Positions 26,464 to 35,901 of a stretch of DNA of 64,000 nt are shown piece after piece; position 1 is the first letter of the stretch; each line of letters starts with the position of its first letter. Source of the stretch: an uncultured Mucispirillum sp. (GTDB lineage: Bacteria > Chrysiogenota > Deferribacteres > Deferribacterales > Mucispirillaceae); assembly GCA_944324465.1 (NCBI GenBank), contig CALUWI010000004.1:62001-126000 (forward strand), given 5' to 3'. Made by a program: the position numbers and the translations under genes. A model generated the notes under the pieces. The model was not told the DNA's origin. It did no database searches and saw only the letters and a list, made by a program, of their open reading frames with translations.

Positions 26464-29400
26464 ATGCCTAAAAGAAATGATATTAAAAAAGTAATGATTA
26501 TTGGTGCAGGTCCTATTGTAATAGGTCAGGGCTGTGAGTTTGACTATTCTGGTGTACAGGCATGTAAAGCTTTAAAAAATGAAGGCTATGAAATAGTGCT
26601 TGTTAACTCAAACCCTGCTACAATTATGACAGACCCAGAATTTGCAGATAGAACATATATTGAGCCATTATCAGCAGATATTTTACATGAAATAATCAGG
26701 AGAGAAAGACCAGATGCTATTCTTCCTACTCTTGGTGGACAGACTGCATTAAATCTAGCTGTAGAGCTTTATGATAAAGGTATCTTAAAAAGATATGGTG
26801 TAGAAATGATTGGTGCTTCTGTTAAAAGTATTAATAAAGCAGAAGACAGGCAGCTTTTTAAAAAGACTATGAAAGAAATAGGTCTTGATTTACCTCGTTC
26901 AGGTTCAGCTCATACTATGCAGGAAGCTGTGGCAGTTGCAGAAGCTATTGGTACATGGCCTTTAATTATCCGCCCAGGCTTTACTCTTGGTGGTACAGGC
27001 GGTGGTATTGCTCATAATAAAGAAGAATTTCATCAAATTGTCAACCGCGGTCTTTTTGAAAGCCGTAATAGTGAAGTTTTAATTGAAGAATCACTTCTTG
27101 GCTGGAAAGAATATGAAATGGAAGTGATGAGAGATAAAAAGAATAATGCAGTAATAGTATGTTCTATTGAAAACTTTGACCCAATGGGTGTACATACTGG
27201 CGACTCTATTACTGTAGCACCTATTCAAACATTAACTGATAGAGAATATCAGGCAATGCGTGATGACAGCTTAAGAGTTATGCAGGCAATCGGTGTAGAA
27301 ACAGGCGGAGCAAATGTTCAGTGGGCAGTTAACCCAAAAGACGGCAGAAGAATTGTTATTGAAATGAACCCTAGAGTATCGCGTTCTTCTGCACTTGCTT
27401 CTAAAGCTACTGGTTTCCCTATTGCAAAAATTGCAGCATTACTGGCTGTTGGATATACTCTTGATGAATTAATTAATGATATTACAGGCGAAACACCTGC
27501 ATGCTTTGAACCAGCACTTGACTATATAGTTACTAAAATACCACGATTTACTTTTGAAAAATTCCAAAAGGCAGATTCTACTCTTGGCACTCAAATGAAA
27601 TCAGTAGGGGAGGCAATGGCTATTGGTAAAACTTTTAAACAGTCATTCCAAAAAGCATTGCGTTCTCTTGAAATAGGTAGAAGCGGTTTTGGGGCAGATG
27701 GTAAAGATGCATCTTATGAAAATCTGACAGATGAAGAATTAAATATTGCACTGCAGGTACCAAAAGCAGACAGGGTTTTTGCTGTAAGAGCTGCTTTTAA
27801 AAGAGGCTATTCTGTAGATACTGTATATGAACATTCTAAAATAGATAAATATTTCTTAAGACATTTACAGGAAATTACAGCTTTTGAAGATGAAATAAAA
27901 TCAGCCGGCAGTCTTGATAATTTATCAAAAGATAAAGAGCTTTTTATTCAGGCTAAAGAGTTTGGATTTTCTGATAAACAAATAGCATTTTTATTGCAGG
28001 TTACAGAAAAAGAAGTTAGAGATAAAAGAAAAGAAGTGAATATTGCACCAAGTTATGCAGCAGTTGATACATGTGCTGGTGAATTTTATGCAAAAACTCC
28101 ATACTATTATTCATCTTACAGTGAATATTCTGAGCCTGCACGCCTTGAAAGTAACAGAAAATCTATTATGGTATTAGGCGGCGGTCCAAACAGAATTGGA
28201 CAGGGTATAGAATTTGACTACTGCTGTGTTCATGCTTCTTTTGCCTTGAAAGCAGCAGGGTATGACTGTATTATGGTAAACTCTAACCCAGAAACAGTTT
28301 CTACAGACTATGATATAAGTGATAAACTTTATTTTGAGCCATTAACTATTGAAGATGTTCTCCATATTTATGAAAGAGAAAAATGTGTTGGTGCTATTGT
28401 TCAGTTTGGCGGTCAGACACCATTAAATCTTGCAAGAGAACTTGAAAACTGCGGCGTAAACATTATAGGTACTAACCCAGACAGCATTGAATTTGCAGAA
28501 GACAGGGACAGATTCCAAAAACTTATTAATAAACTTAATATAAAACAGCCTGAAAATGGTATTGCTTATAAAGAGCAGGAAGCATTAGATATTGCTGAAA
28601 GAATAGGTTATCCTGTGCTTGTGCGTCCGTCATTTGTTTTAGGCGGCAGGGGTATGGTTATTGCCTATACTCGTGAAACACTTGAAAAATATATAAAATA
28701 TGCAGTTCAGCTTTCTAATGATAACCCTATCTTAATAGATAAGTTTTTAAATGATGCAGTGGAAGTTGATGTGGACTGTATATCTGACGGAAAAACTACT
28801 GTTATAGGCGGTATTATGGAGCACGTAGAGCCAGCAGGTATTCACTCAGGGGACTCTGCAGCAGTTATTCCTACAATGACATTGAGTAAAGAAATACTTG
28901 ATACTATAAGAAACCATACATTCGCTTTAGCAAAAGAATTAAATGTATGCGGCCTTATGAATATACAGTATGCTGTGCATAATAATCAGGTATATATTAT
29001 AGAAGCAAACCCTAGAGCATCAAGAACAGCACCATTTGTAAGTAAATCTATAGGTGCACCGTTAGTTAAATATGCTGTTAGATGTATGCTTGGTGAAACA
29101 TTATCACAAATTGGCTTTACTGAAGAAATTATTCCACCATATACAACAGTTAAAGAAGCTGTATTTCCATTTTCTAAATTTATAGGGGCAGATATCTTTT
29201 TAAGCCCTGAAATGCACTCTACTGGCGAAGTTATGGGTATGGATACAAGCAAAGGGCTTGCATATCTTAAATCTCAAATAGCTGCAGGCGGTAAACTTCC
29301 AGAAAACGGAAATATTTTTGTATCTCTTAATAACAGAGATAAAGAAAGAGCTGTGCCATATTTAAAAGATTTAGCAGAGCTTGGATTTAATATTTATGCA

Positions 29401-29727
29401 ACAGAAGGCACTTCTACAATGCTTTATGATAATAATATTAAGTCTAATGCAATATTTAAAATTTCAAAAGGGCGTCCAAACCTTGTAGACCTTTTAAATG
29501 AAGATAAAATCCAGTGGATTATTATGACTAGGGAAGACGGGGAAGATGCAATTACAGATGAAATTAAAACACGCTCTATTGCATTACTTAAAGGTGTGCC
29601 TATGACATCTACATTTTCAGGTATTGCAGCTGCTGTTGACGGCTTAAAAGAAAAAGCCGATTTTGGCAGATTTGAAGTATATTCTCTGCAGGAATATCAC
29701 AGAAAAATAAAATTAAAAAATAACTAA
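26464..29727 (+). CDS. carB: Carbamoyl-phosphate synthase large subunit
   Basis: Ammonia- and ATP-using large subunit (1087 residues, full length) that makes carbamoyl phosphate. Two homologous ATP-grasp halves are visible: the first starts with [21 protein letters not shown], the second with [18 protein letters not shown] near residue 568. The C-terminal MGS-like allosteric domain begins around residue 945. A terminator follows within about 10-40 bases, so carAB form a two-gene operon. Confidence 0.97.
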   Translation: MPKRNDIKKVMIIGAGPIVIGQGCEFDYSGVQACKALKNEGYEIVLVNSNPATIMTDPEFADRTYIEPLSADILHEIIRRERPDAILPTLGGQTALNLAVELYDKGILKRYGVEMIGASVKSINKAEDRQLFKKTMKEIGLDLPRSGSAHTMQEAVAVAEAIGTWPLIIRPGFTLGGTGGGIAHNKEEFHQIVNRGLFESRNSEVLIEESLLGWKEYEMEVMRDKKNNAVIVCSIENFDPMGVHTGDSITVAPIQTLTDREYQAMRDDSLRVMQAIGVETGGANVQWAVNPKDGRRIVIEMNPRVSRSSALASKATGFPIAKIAALLAVGYTLDELINDITGETPACFEPALDYIVTKIPRFTFEKFQKADSTLGTQMKSVGEAMAIGKTFKQSFQKALRSLEIGRSGFGADGKDASYENLTDEELNIALQVPKADRVFAVRAAFKRGYSVDTVYEHSKIDKYFLRHLQEITAFEDEIKSAGSLDNLSKDKELFIQAKEFGFSDKQIAFLLQVTEKEVRDKRKEVNIAPSYAAVDTCAGEFYAKTPYYYSSYSEYSEPARLESNRKSIMVLGGGPNRIGQGIEFDYCCVHASFALKAAGYDCIMVNSNPETVSTDYDISDKLYFEPLTIEDVLHIYEREKCVGAIVQFGGQTPLNLARELENCGVNIIGTNPDSIEFAEDRDRFQKLINKLNIKQPENGIAYKEQEALDIAERIGYPVLVRPSFVLGGRGMVIAYTRETLEKYIKYAVQLSNDNPILIDKFLNDAVEVDVDCISDGKTTVIGGIMEHVEPAGIHSGDSAAVIPTMTLSKEILDTIRNHTFALAKELNVCGLMNIQYAVHNNQVYIIEANPRASRTAPFVSKSIGAPLVKYAVRCMLGETLSQIGFTEEIIPPYTTVKEAVFPFSKFIGADIFLSPEMHSTGEVMGMDTSKGLAYLKSQIAAGGKLPENGNIFVSLNNRDKERAVPYLKDLAELGFNIYATEGTSTMLYDNNIKSNAIFKISKGRPNLVDLLNEDKIQWIIMTREDGEDAITDEIKTRSIALLKGVPMTSTFSGIAAAVDGLKEKADFGRFEVYSLQEYHRKIKLKNN

Positions 29728-29737
29728 TCTTTATAAT

Positions 29738-29766
29738 GGGGTAGAAATAAAAACTGCCCCTTTTTT
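29738..29766 (+). terminator. Rho-independent terminator after carB
   Basis: GGGGTAG and CTGCCCC form a 7-bp stem (one G-T pair) around a nine-base loop, followed by six T. Confidence 0.88.
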
Positions 29767-29838
29767 GTATATACTCTAAACATAATAATAAGTATAAAAG
29801 TATATAATTTTTTAGTTTTTATTATTTACTGCACAATA

Positions 29839-29970
29839 AGATACTGCCTTACAAAAGATGATGTTATCTTTTTAAGACCAGCTGATTTAAAATATGAAAC
29901 AAAAGCATACTTTCAAAGTATGCTTGAAAAACCACTTGTAACTGGTGTGATTGTAAAAAAATTAAAATAA
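29839..29970 (+). pseudogene. Possible 3' remnant of an unidentified gene
   Basis: Between the carB terminator and the convergent TorD-like gene, one plus-strand frame reads as a coding-like tail. It includes DDVIFLRPADLKYETKAY and LEKPLVTGVIVKKLK and ends in TAA at 29968. There is no upstream start codon or ribosome-binding site, only a late internal ATG that would give 16 residues. The composition resembles real protein rather than random AT-rich sequence, so it is probably the end of a deleted gene. I do not recognise the family. Confidence 0.4.
29903..29925. repeat. Perfect 23-bp inverted repeat
   Basis: Arms AAGCATACTTT and AAAGTATGCTT of 11 bp surround a single C. No T-run follows, so it is not an ordinary terminator on the plus strand. 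It lies inside the coding-like remnant. Confidence 0.75.
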
Positions 29971-29979
29971 GTATGAATA

Positions 29980-30612
29980 TTATTCATAACTTTTAATAAA
30001 ATCATACTCTATGTATTTTTTTATAATATAAGCAGTTTCATAATAAAACTTACTGTTATCATATTTCTTTAAATCTAAAATTAAATAATGAATAAGCGGC
30101 AGTATATGTTCTTTTATAAAATCATACTGCTCATAAATATTATCATCAAGCATTTGATTACTATAATCATCTGCTAATATCTCTTTATTTTTCATAGAAA
30201 TATAAGAAAATTCTGCTGCAATATGGTCTTCCTGCTCTTTAAATGTTTCAGCAAGACTTAGTTTATTTTTAGCGTATATTTCAAGAACAGTATCTCTTTT
30301 TTCTCCCATAACAAGTCCTGTATTTTCAAGATAAATAGATTCAACAGGGCATATTATTTTTCCATATCCACCAGATACAAATAAAGATGTATATATTCTA
30401 TTTAATTCTTCTTCATTATTTTTTTGTAAAAAGTTTATAACAAATTCAAGGCTGTTTTTTAAACTGTCATCTTGTATCTCTTTTGCAAACACAATAAGAC
30501 TGTTAAACAGATTTATTATAATTTGTTTTGTATTATCATCAACAGGACCTGCAAATATTTTTGAAAAGACGGCATAGTCTTTATGCCGTCTTATATATAA
30601 TTCTTTTTCCAT
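29980..30612 (-). CDS. TorD/DmsD-family molybdoenzyme assembly chaperone
   Basis: A 210-residue, mostly helical cytoplasmic protein of the TorD/DmsD/NarJ group. These bind the Tat signal peptide of a molybdoenzyme and hold the apoenzyme until the cofactor is inserted. The family signature is seen as CPVESIYLENTGLVMGE followed by EQEDHIAAEFSYIS (about residues 93-150). It begins at the stop of the ferredoxin subunit gene (TAATG overlap) and is the third gene of the molybdoenzyme operon, which fixes its likely client. Confidence 0.85.
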   Translation of the reverse strand: MEKELYIRRHKDYAVFSKIFAGPVDDNTKQIIINLFNSLIVFAKEIQDDSLKNSLEFVINFLQKNNEEELNRIYTSLFVSGGYGKIICPVESIYLENTGLVMGEKRDTVLEIYAKNKLSLAETFKEQEDHIAAEFSYISMKNKEILADDYSNQMLDDNIYEQYDFIKEHILPLIHYLILDLKKYDNSKFYYETAYIIKKYIEYDFIKSYE

Positions 30613-31304
30613 TATTTTGCTGCGTATTTAGCTTTTAATAAAAGATTTGGTTTATGAAGATTGATTTTTTCTACATTATTAAAATTAGCTGTAGAAGTAA
30701 CCGCATCTTTATATTTAACTTTCAGTTCTTCAATAGGACCTGCATCTAATGCTCTAGCAGGACATACAGCAACACATGCTGGTTTTAATCCTTCTTTTAT
30801 TCTGCCTATACATAAGTTGCATTTTGTCATACGCGGCCTTGCTGGGTCTTCTTCTGCATAATCTGCATAGTTTTTATCATAATACTGTGGTGCACCCCAA
30901 GGGCATTCTGCTTCGCAGCTGCCGCAAGATATACATATACTTCTATCAGACTGCACAATACCATATTCACTGTCTTTACTGATAGCTTCAACAGGGCATG
31001 CAGGAATACATGCAGGGTTTGTACAGTGGTTGCAGGATATAGAAAGATTTGTCATTTTTAATGCTGGGAAAGTGCCTTTTATTGTTTGTGACACTCTTCT
31101 CCAGTTTTCTTTCATATAATATTTGCTGCATTCTTCCATAGAAGGAAGGTTTACTTTATTATCTTTTGTATAATCTATATTAACATCATATTGGTGAATA
31201 TGAATATCGCCTCTTAATTCTTCATTATTTTCTTTGCAGGCAATCATGCAGGCTTTACAACCAACACATCTTGTTTCATCAAAATAAAAACCCCATTGTT
31301 TCAT
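30612..31304 (-). CDS. DmsB-like ferredoxin subunit, four 4Fe-4S clusters
   Basis: Electron-transfer subunit (230 residues) of a DMSO-reductase-family complex. Sixteen cysteines form four cluster motifs: CVGCKACMIACKE (from about residue 15), CNHCTNPACIPACP, CISCGSCEAECP and CNLCIGRIKEG with CVAVCP. The opening KQWGFYFDETRCVGCKAC is typical of DmsB. It has no signal peptide, as expected for a subunit exported together with the Tat-bearing catalytic subunit. The gene lies 9 bases after the catalytic-subunit gene and overlaps the chaperone gene. No membrane anchor gene follows. Confidence 0.9.
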   Translation of the reverse strand: MKQWGFYFDETRCVGCKACMIACKENNEELRGDIHIHQYDVNIDYTKDNKVNLPSMEECSKYYMKENWRRVSQTIKGTFPALKMTNLSISCNHCTNPACIPACPVEAISKDSEYGIVQSDRSICISCGSCEAECPWGAPQYYDKNYADYAEEDPARPRMTKCNLCIGRIKEGLKPACVAVCPARALDAGPIEELKVKYKDAVTSTANFNNVEKINLHKPNLLLKAKYAAK

Positions 31305-31313
31305 AATATTCTC

Positions 31314-33977
31314 CTAATTTGGTTTTTTAACACTTATTTCGCATAAGTTACCGCTGGCAGCAAATCCGCCTGATTTATTTGTAAACTGATGAGTAACTGG
31401 GTCGCCTGCGCCAGATTCCATATCAACAGTAAGAGTAGATACACATGCACCTAAATCAACAGGTGTTACTACTTCTTTATATTCACCTTTACCAGTAACA
31501 TCAAAATAAGCTGTATATGTTTCTTCGCTGCTTGGGTTATATATTCTGCCTTCATTAATAACTATAACACCAGGCATAGGGCGTGAGCTTACAAGTGCAG
31601 GAAGTTTTATACATCCATAATCATTATAAACATACACTATATCTCCTGTTTTTATACCCCTTGTTTTAGCATCTATATCAGATATTTCAACACAGTTATC
31701 AAATGTATTTTGCAGTAAAGGAACAGTATCAAAAGTAGAGTGTGCTCTGTGGATAACATGCGGAGTTATAAATTGTAAACCATAAGCAACACCTTTACGG
31801 CTTTTTTCTTTTTTCTGTATTGTTTCATATCCTTCTTTTAAAGGGATATATCTAGGACCGTAAACTGGGTTTTGTGCTCTTTTTCTCATAGCCATATATG
31901 GAGAATAAAAGTTGATTCTGCCAGTATCAGTTGGGAATTCCCCTGGTTTATATTTCATTGTATCAATATAAGTTTTATCAAGTGGAGTTGGCAGCTGGTA
32001 TTCGCCCATTTGCACCATTGTATCATAATCAGGCATAGTTCTTTTTGGGTTTATATCTGCATATCCTTTTGGAAATTCTGCTTTTTCCCACTGAGCTTTC
32101 ATTATTTCTTCATCAGTATAATTTTTAAGCTCAATACCAAGTTCTTTACAGATAAGTCTAGTTATTTCTCTATCAAGTTTACATTCATAAAGTGGGTCTG
32201 ACACTTTATTTGCCACATCAAGTTCACAGTTCATTTGACCATAAGTAAAGAATGACTGCTCTAAATTCATAGCTGCAGGAAGAACAATATCAGAATATTT
32301 TGCTGTTGTGCTCATTTGCTGTTCATAACATACAACATATTTCACTTTTTTAAATGCTTCTATTTTTCTGTTAATATTTGCTTTTTGAGTAAAGAAATCA
32401 CCAGAACCTTCGCCTTTAATAACCATTTCTATATGAAGCCTTGGGTCATCACCTAAATCAATATTATTTAATAATTTCACATCATCTCTTAACTGCTCTG
32501 CAGTTCTTGCATCTCTGCCTGTTAAAATAACTTCTGGCAGTGAAAAAATAGAAAATTTAATAGAGCCATATTTTTTAGCATCAGTTAATGGCGGGTTAGA
32601 GCCTATTTTAATTTTATAACCATCACTTGGTGCAATCATACCAAAACCGCCGCCTCGTCTTGCAATATTGCCAGTCATAGCAGCAAGCGCTATTAAAAAC
32701 CATGAATAATATAATCCATTATTTGTTCTTTGTGCCCCGCCTGTAGTCCAGCCGCAGAAAAATGAAGCTGCAGGAGCTTTTCCATATTCTAATGCAAGAT
32801 TTTCAATATTTTCTGCAGTTGTACCTGTTAATGATGCAGCCCAGTTGAGCACACCTTTATAATCTTTATGTTCTTTTTCAAGGCTTTCAAGATATTCTAC
32901 AAAAGATTCACCTGCTGGCACTGTAAATGTCTGACCTTTATAAGATTGTTTTGTAACAGGGTTTTCTATATTAGAATTACTTGTTACAGTATCATTTGGA
33001 AAAAAGCCAAAAGTATATTCTTTTAAAAATTTTTCATTATAAAGTTTTTTCTTATAAAGAACGTAAGCCATAGCAGCAAGCATAGCGCTGTCTGTTCCTG
33101 GTCTTATAGCAATAAAGCCTGGAACTTTGCCTATACCTGTGCTGTATGTTGCTGCAGTATCTGTAAATCTGCTGTCTACTACAACAATAGGAATACCAGC
33201 TTCTTTTGCTTTAGTTAAAAAGAATGTTAAATGTGGCTGTGTTGTTCTGGTATCTGTAGACCATATAATTATTAATTTAGAGTTTAAAACATCTATTGCA
33301 GGGTTACCCTGAACTTTTGGTCCAAGAGCTGCATACATTGCATCCATTTGGTTACCAGCAGAGTGGTGGCCGTATATGTCAAGAGTTGTACCTAAATATT
33401 TTGCAGGAGAATTTCCTGTTGCAAAAACTGGCAGATATCCAAGCTCTTTTGCTCTTTCCTGCATTTCTTTTAAATAAGATGCTACTGTTTTAGCAGCTTC
33501 TTCCCAGCTTATGCGTACAAAACCTGTTACATCGCCTCTTTCTTTCGTCTGTTTCATAGGATATTTTATTCTATTTGGAGCATATAAGCGTTTCTTTTCA
33601 GAAAGACCTCTAGGGCAGGCTCTGCGTTGACGCATAAATAAATCTTCATCTTTTTCTTTTGAATTTTCTCTAGGAATATCGCCCATAGATGTAAGGTTTA
33701 CAAGCCTGCCGTTTTTTACATAAGCCTTTAGCATACATGAGCCGTGGCAGTGTATTCTGTGGTGAGTATTAACCACTTTTAATGAAGTATCAAATACTGC
33801 TTCAGGATTTTGGATAAGTGGCTGATTTTCAGTAATATTATCTACTGTTTTTTCTTCTACCGCTGCTTCTTCAACTGCTTTTTTAGATGTGCAGGCAGTA
33901 AGCATAAGAGCTGCACTGCCTTTAAGCAGAGTTCTCCGGGTAATATTAAGTGTTTCTTTTCCTTTACTTTTTCCCAT
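31314..33977 (-). CDS. DMSO-reductase-family molybdopterin oxidoreductase, Tat-exported
   Basis: Catalytic subunit (887 residues) with Mo-bis-MGD and an N-terminal 4Fe-4S cluster. The Tat signal has RR at residues 14-15 (NITRRTLLKG) and ends in a lipobox LTAC (Cys29), suggesting a lipid-anchored periplasmic enzyme. Cluster ligands are Cys77, Cys81 and Cys121 (RRACPRG); the first position, Cys in DmsA, is His73 here. RLYAPNRIKYPMK is DmsA-like. A Ser in IYGHHSAGNQ aligns from memory with the Mo-ligand serine of DMSO reductases. The substrate (DMSO, TMAO, another S- or N-oxide, or an oxyanion) cannot be fixed. GGGAG precedes the ATG. Order: catalytic, ferredoxin, chaperone. Confidence 0.88.
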   Translation of the reverse strand: MGKSKGKETLNITRRTLLKGSAALMLTACTSKKAVEEAAVEEKTVDNITENQPLIQNPEAVFDTSLKVVNTHHRIHCHGSCMLKAYVKNGRLVNLTSMGDIPRENSKEKDEDLFMRQRRACPRGLSEKKRLYAPNRIKYPMKQTKERGDVTGFVRISWEEAAKTVASYLKEMQERAKELGYLPVFATGNSPAKYLGTTLDIYGHHSAGNQMDAMYAALGPKVQGNPAIDVLNSKLIIIWSTDTRTTQPHLTFFLTKAKEAGIPIVVVDSRFTDTAATYSTGIGKVPGFIAIRPGTDSAMLAAMAYVLYKKKLYNEKFLKEYTFGFFPNDTVTSNSNIENPVTKQSYKGQTFTVPAGESFVEYLESLEKEHKDYKGVLNWAASLTGTTAENIENLALEYGKAPAASFFCGWTTGGAQRTNNGLYYSWFLIALAAMTGNIARRGGGFGMIAPSDGYKIKIGSNPPLTDAKKYGSIKFSIFSLPEVILTGRDARTAEQLRDDVKLLNNIDLGDDPRLHIEMVIKGEGSGDFFTQKANINRKIEAFKKVKYVVCYEQQMSTTAKYSDIVLPAAMNLEQSFFTYGQMNCELDVANKVSDPLYECKLDREITRLICKELGIELKNYTDEEIMKAQWEKAEFPKGYADINPKRTMPDYDTMVQMGEYQLPTPLDKTYIDTMKYKPGEFPTDTGRINFYSPYMAMRKRAQNPVYGPRYIPLKEGYETIQKKEKSRKGVAYGLQFITPHVIHRAHSTFDTVPLLQNTFDNCVEISDIDAKTRGIKTGDIVYVYNDYGCIKLPALVSSRPMPGVIVINEGRIYNPSSEETYTAYFDVTGKGEYKEVVTPVDLGACVSTLTVDMESGAGDPVTHQFTNKSGGFAASGNLCEISVKKPN

Positions 33978-34160
33978 ACTTTTACTCCCATAATGTAATC
34001 ATTTTATTATTTCATAAATATTCCAAAAAATAAACATAAATTCATAGTAAAGTAATGTAAAAAATGTAAAAGATTTCTTATAATATTGATAAAAAATACT
34101 TGTTATATTATGTTGTAAATATTATATACTATATATATTAATAAAATTAAGGATAATTAT

Positions 34161-34994
34161 ATGATAGATTTACACTGCCATTCTCTAGCATCTGATGGCT
34201 CATACAGCCCAAAAGAGCTTATAAAAATGGCTGAAAATTTAAATATTACTCATCTTGCTTTAACTGACCATGATACTACTGCAGGAATAAAAGAGTTTAT
34301 GGCTGAAGAAAGCCCTGTTATAAGAATACCAGGAATAGAGATAAGTGTAGAAAAAGAAAAAGGGGAATTGCATATTGTAGGGCTTTTTATTGATACAGAA
34401 AATAAAGACCTTAAAGAAATGGAAGAAGAAGTGCAGTATTATAGAAAAAAAAGAAATGAAAAAATGCTTGCAGCTCTTTCTAAACTTGTGAAAAAAAATG
34501 TTAAAATAGAAGATTTAGTAGATAACCCTAACTCACAGCTTGGCAGACCTCATGTAGCAAAATATTTATTAAGAAATAATGTTGTTACATCTATTCAGGA
34601 AGCCTTTGATTTATATTTAAAAGACGGTGCAAGTCTTGCATTTAAAAAACAGCAGGTAACAGTTGAAAGAGCATTAAATGTAATAAAAAATGCAGGCGGT
34701 ATATCTATTATTGCTCACCCATATACATTAAAATTAGAAGATGATAAACTTAATGAATTAGTGAAAGAATATAAAAAACTTGGACTTAATGGACTTGAAG
34801 CATATTCAAGCCATAACCCTGTAGATAAAAAAGATGTATTTGCAGATATTGCTAGAAAAAACGGACTTCTTATTTCCTGCGGCAGTGATTTTCATGGAGC
34901 AAATGGAAAAGTTGCTTCTCTTGGTGCAGATATTTGCGGTCTATCAGATGATGATATATTAAAACCTATGTATGATATAGTAAATAACAGGTAA
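34161..34994 (+). CDS. PHP-domain phosphoesterase (YciV/RNase AM-like)
   Basis: A 277-residue metal-dependent phosphoesterase of the PHP superfamily. Metal-binding motifs are DLHCHSLASDG (residues 3-13), LTDHDTT, the Glu of GIEISVEKEKGELHIVG, IIAHPY, and SCGSDFHG near the C-terminus. Relatives include 3',5'-nucleotide phosphatases and RNase AM (YciV), which trims RNA 5' ends. The ATG has an AAGGA upstream. It is the first gene after the divergent promoter region shared with the molybdoenzyme operon and runs 7 bases ahead of the Xer gene. Confidence 0.87.
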   Translation: MIDLHCHSLASDGSYSPKELIKMAENLNITHLALTDHDTTAGIKEFMAEESPVIRIPGIEISVEKEKGELHIVGLFIDTENKDLKEMEEEVQYYRKKRNEKMLAALSKLVKKNVKIEDLVDNPNSQLGRPHVAKYLLRNNVVTSIQEAFDLYLKDGASLAFKKQQVTVERALNVIKNAGGISIIAHPYTLKLEDDKLNELVKEYKKLGLNGLEAYSSHNPVDKKDVFADIARKNGLLISCGSDFHGANGKVASLGADICGLSDDDILKPMYDIVNNR

Positions 34995-35001
34995 TATTTA
35001 T

Positions 35002-35901
35002 ATGGATACAGAAACCAAACCTTATAAATATAACGAATTTAAACAGTTTTTACGATTTGAACTTGGAATGAGTGATAATTCTGTTATCTCATACCTTTCT
35101 GATTTGGAAACTTTATATAAATTTTATAAAAAAGATATTAAAGATATTACACCTGAAGATATTGTTGCTTTTATGTCATATATGCGTAAAAACCAGCAGT
35201 CACTTGAAACTATTCTTCGCAGGCTTTCAGGTATCAGTCAGTATTTTGATTTTTTAATAATAGAAAAAGAAATAAAAGTAAACCCAGTAGAGTTTATTGC
35301 AAAACCTAGACAGTGGCATAAACTGCCTGATTTTCTTGATTTTGATGAAGTAGAAAAGTTAATATCAAGAGATGATTTATCTACGCCGGTAAAAGAAAGG
35401 GACTGTTTAATAATGGAAACTCTTTATGCAACAGGTATGCGTGTAAGTGAATTAGTTTCTGTTAAAATCAGAGATATAGATTTTAAAAGGGGTATAATAA
35501 AAGTAACAGGTAAAGGCTCAAAACAAAGAATTGTGCCACTTTATCCATCATTATTAAAAAGATTAGAAGATTATCTTGCTTTAAGGCAGGAATATTTTGT
35601 AAAAGACAGCGATACAGGTTATCTTTTTCTAAACCAGCATGGAAGTTCCCTTACAAGGCAGCATATCTGGAACATCGTAAAAGAAAAATGTAAAAAACAT
35701 AATATTACAAAACATGTTTCGCCCCACACTTTACGCCATTCCTTTGCAACACATATGCTTTCAAATGGTGCAGATTTAAGAACATTACAGATATTTTTAG
35801 GACATTCTAATATTTCTACAACAGAGATATATACACATGTTACAGATGATGATAAACGAAAAACAATAATGAACTTTCACCCGAGATTTGCTAGAAAATG
35901 A
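35002..35901 (+). CDS. Tyrosine recombinase XerC/XerD
   Basis: Site-specific recombinase (299 residues) that resolves chromosome dimers at dif. An N-terminal SAM-like core-binding domain (residues 10-95) is followed by the catalytic domain. Active-site residues are visible in GMRVSELVSV (Arg), GKGSKQR (Lys), HTLRHSFATHM (His, Arg), LGHSN (His) and EIYTHV (nucleophile Tyr). Length and motifs fit the housekeeping Xer pair rather than a phage integrase. XerD versus XerC cannot be settled without the paralogue. Its stop overlaps the next gene as ATGA. Confidence 0.9.
   Translation: MDTETKPYKYNEFKQFLRFELGMSDNSVISYLSDLETLYKFYKKDIKDITPEDIVAFMSYMRKNQQSLETILRRLSGISQYFDFLIIEKEIKVNPVEFIAKPRQWHKLPDFLDFDEVEKLISRDDLSTPVKERDCLIMETLYATGMRVSELVSVKIRDIDFKRGIIKVTGKGSKQRIVPLYPSLLKRLEDYLALRQEYFVKDSDTGYLFLNQHGSSLTRQHIWNIVKEKCKKHNITKHVSPHTLRHSFATHMLSNGADLRTLQIFLGHSNISTTEIYTHVTDDDKRKTIMNFHPRFARK

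Noticed and set aside
31314-33977. Assignment of the molybdoenzyme as nitrate, tetrathionate or arsenate reductase
   Set aside because: The His-ligand motif alone resembles NarG, but the rest of the N-terminus, the four-cluster ferredoxin and the TorD-type chaperone fit the DMSO-reductase group better; the substrate is left open.
33978-34160. FNR/CRP-type operator between the molybdoenzyme operon and the PHP gene
   Set aside because: TTGAT occurs but without a matching ATCAA at the right spacing; no convincing palindrome was found.
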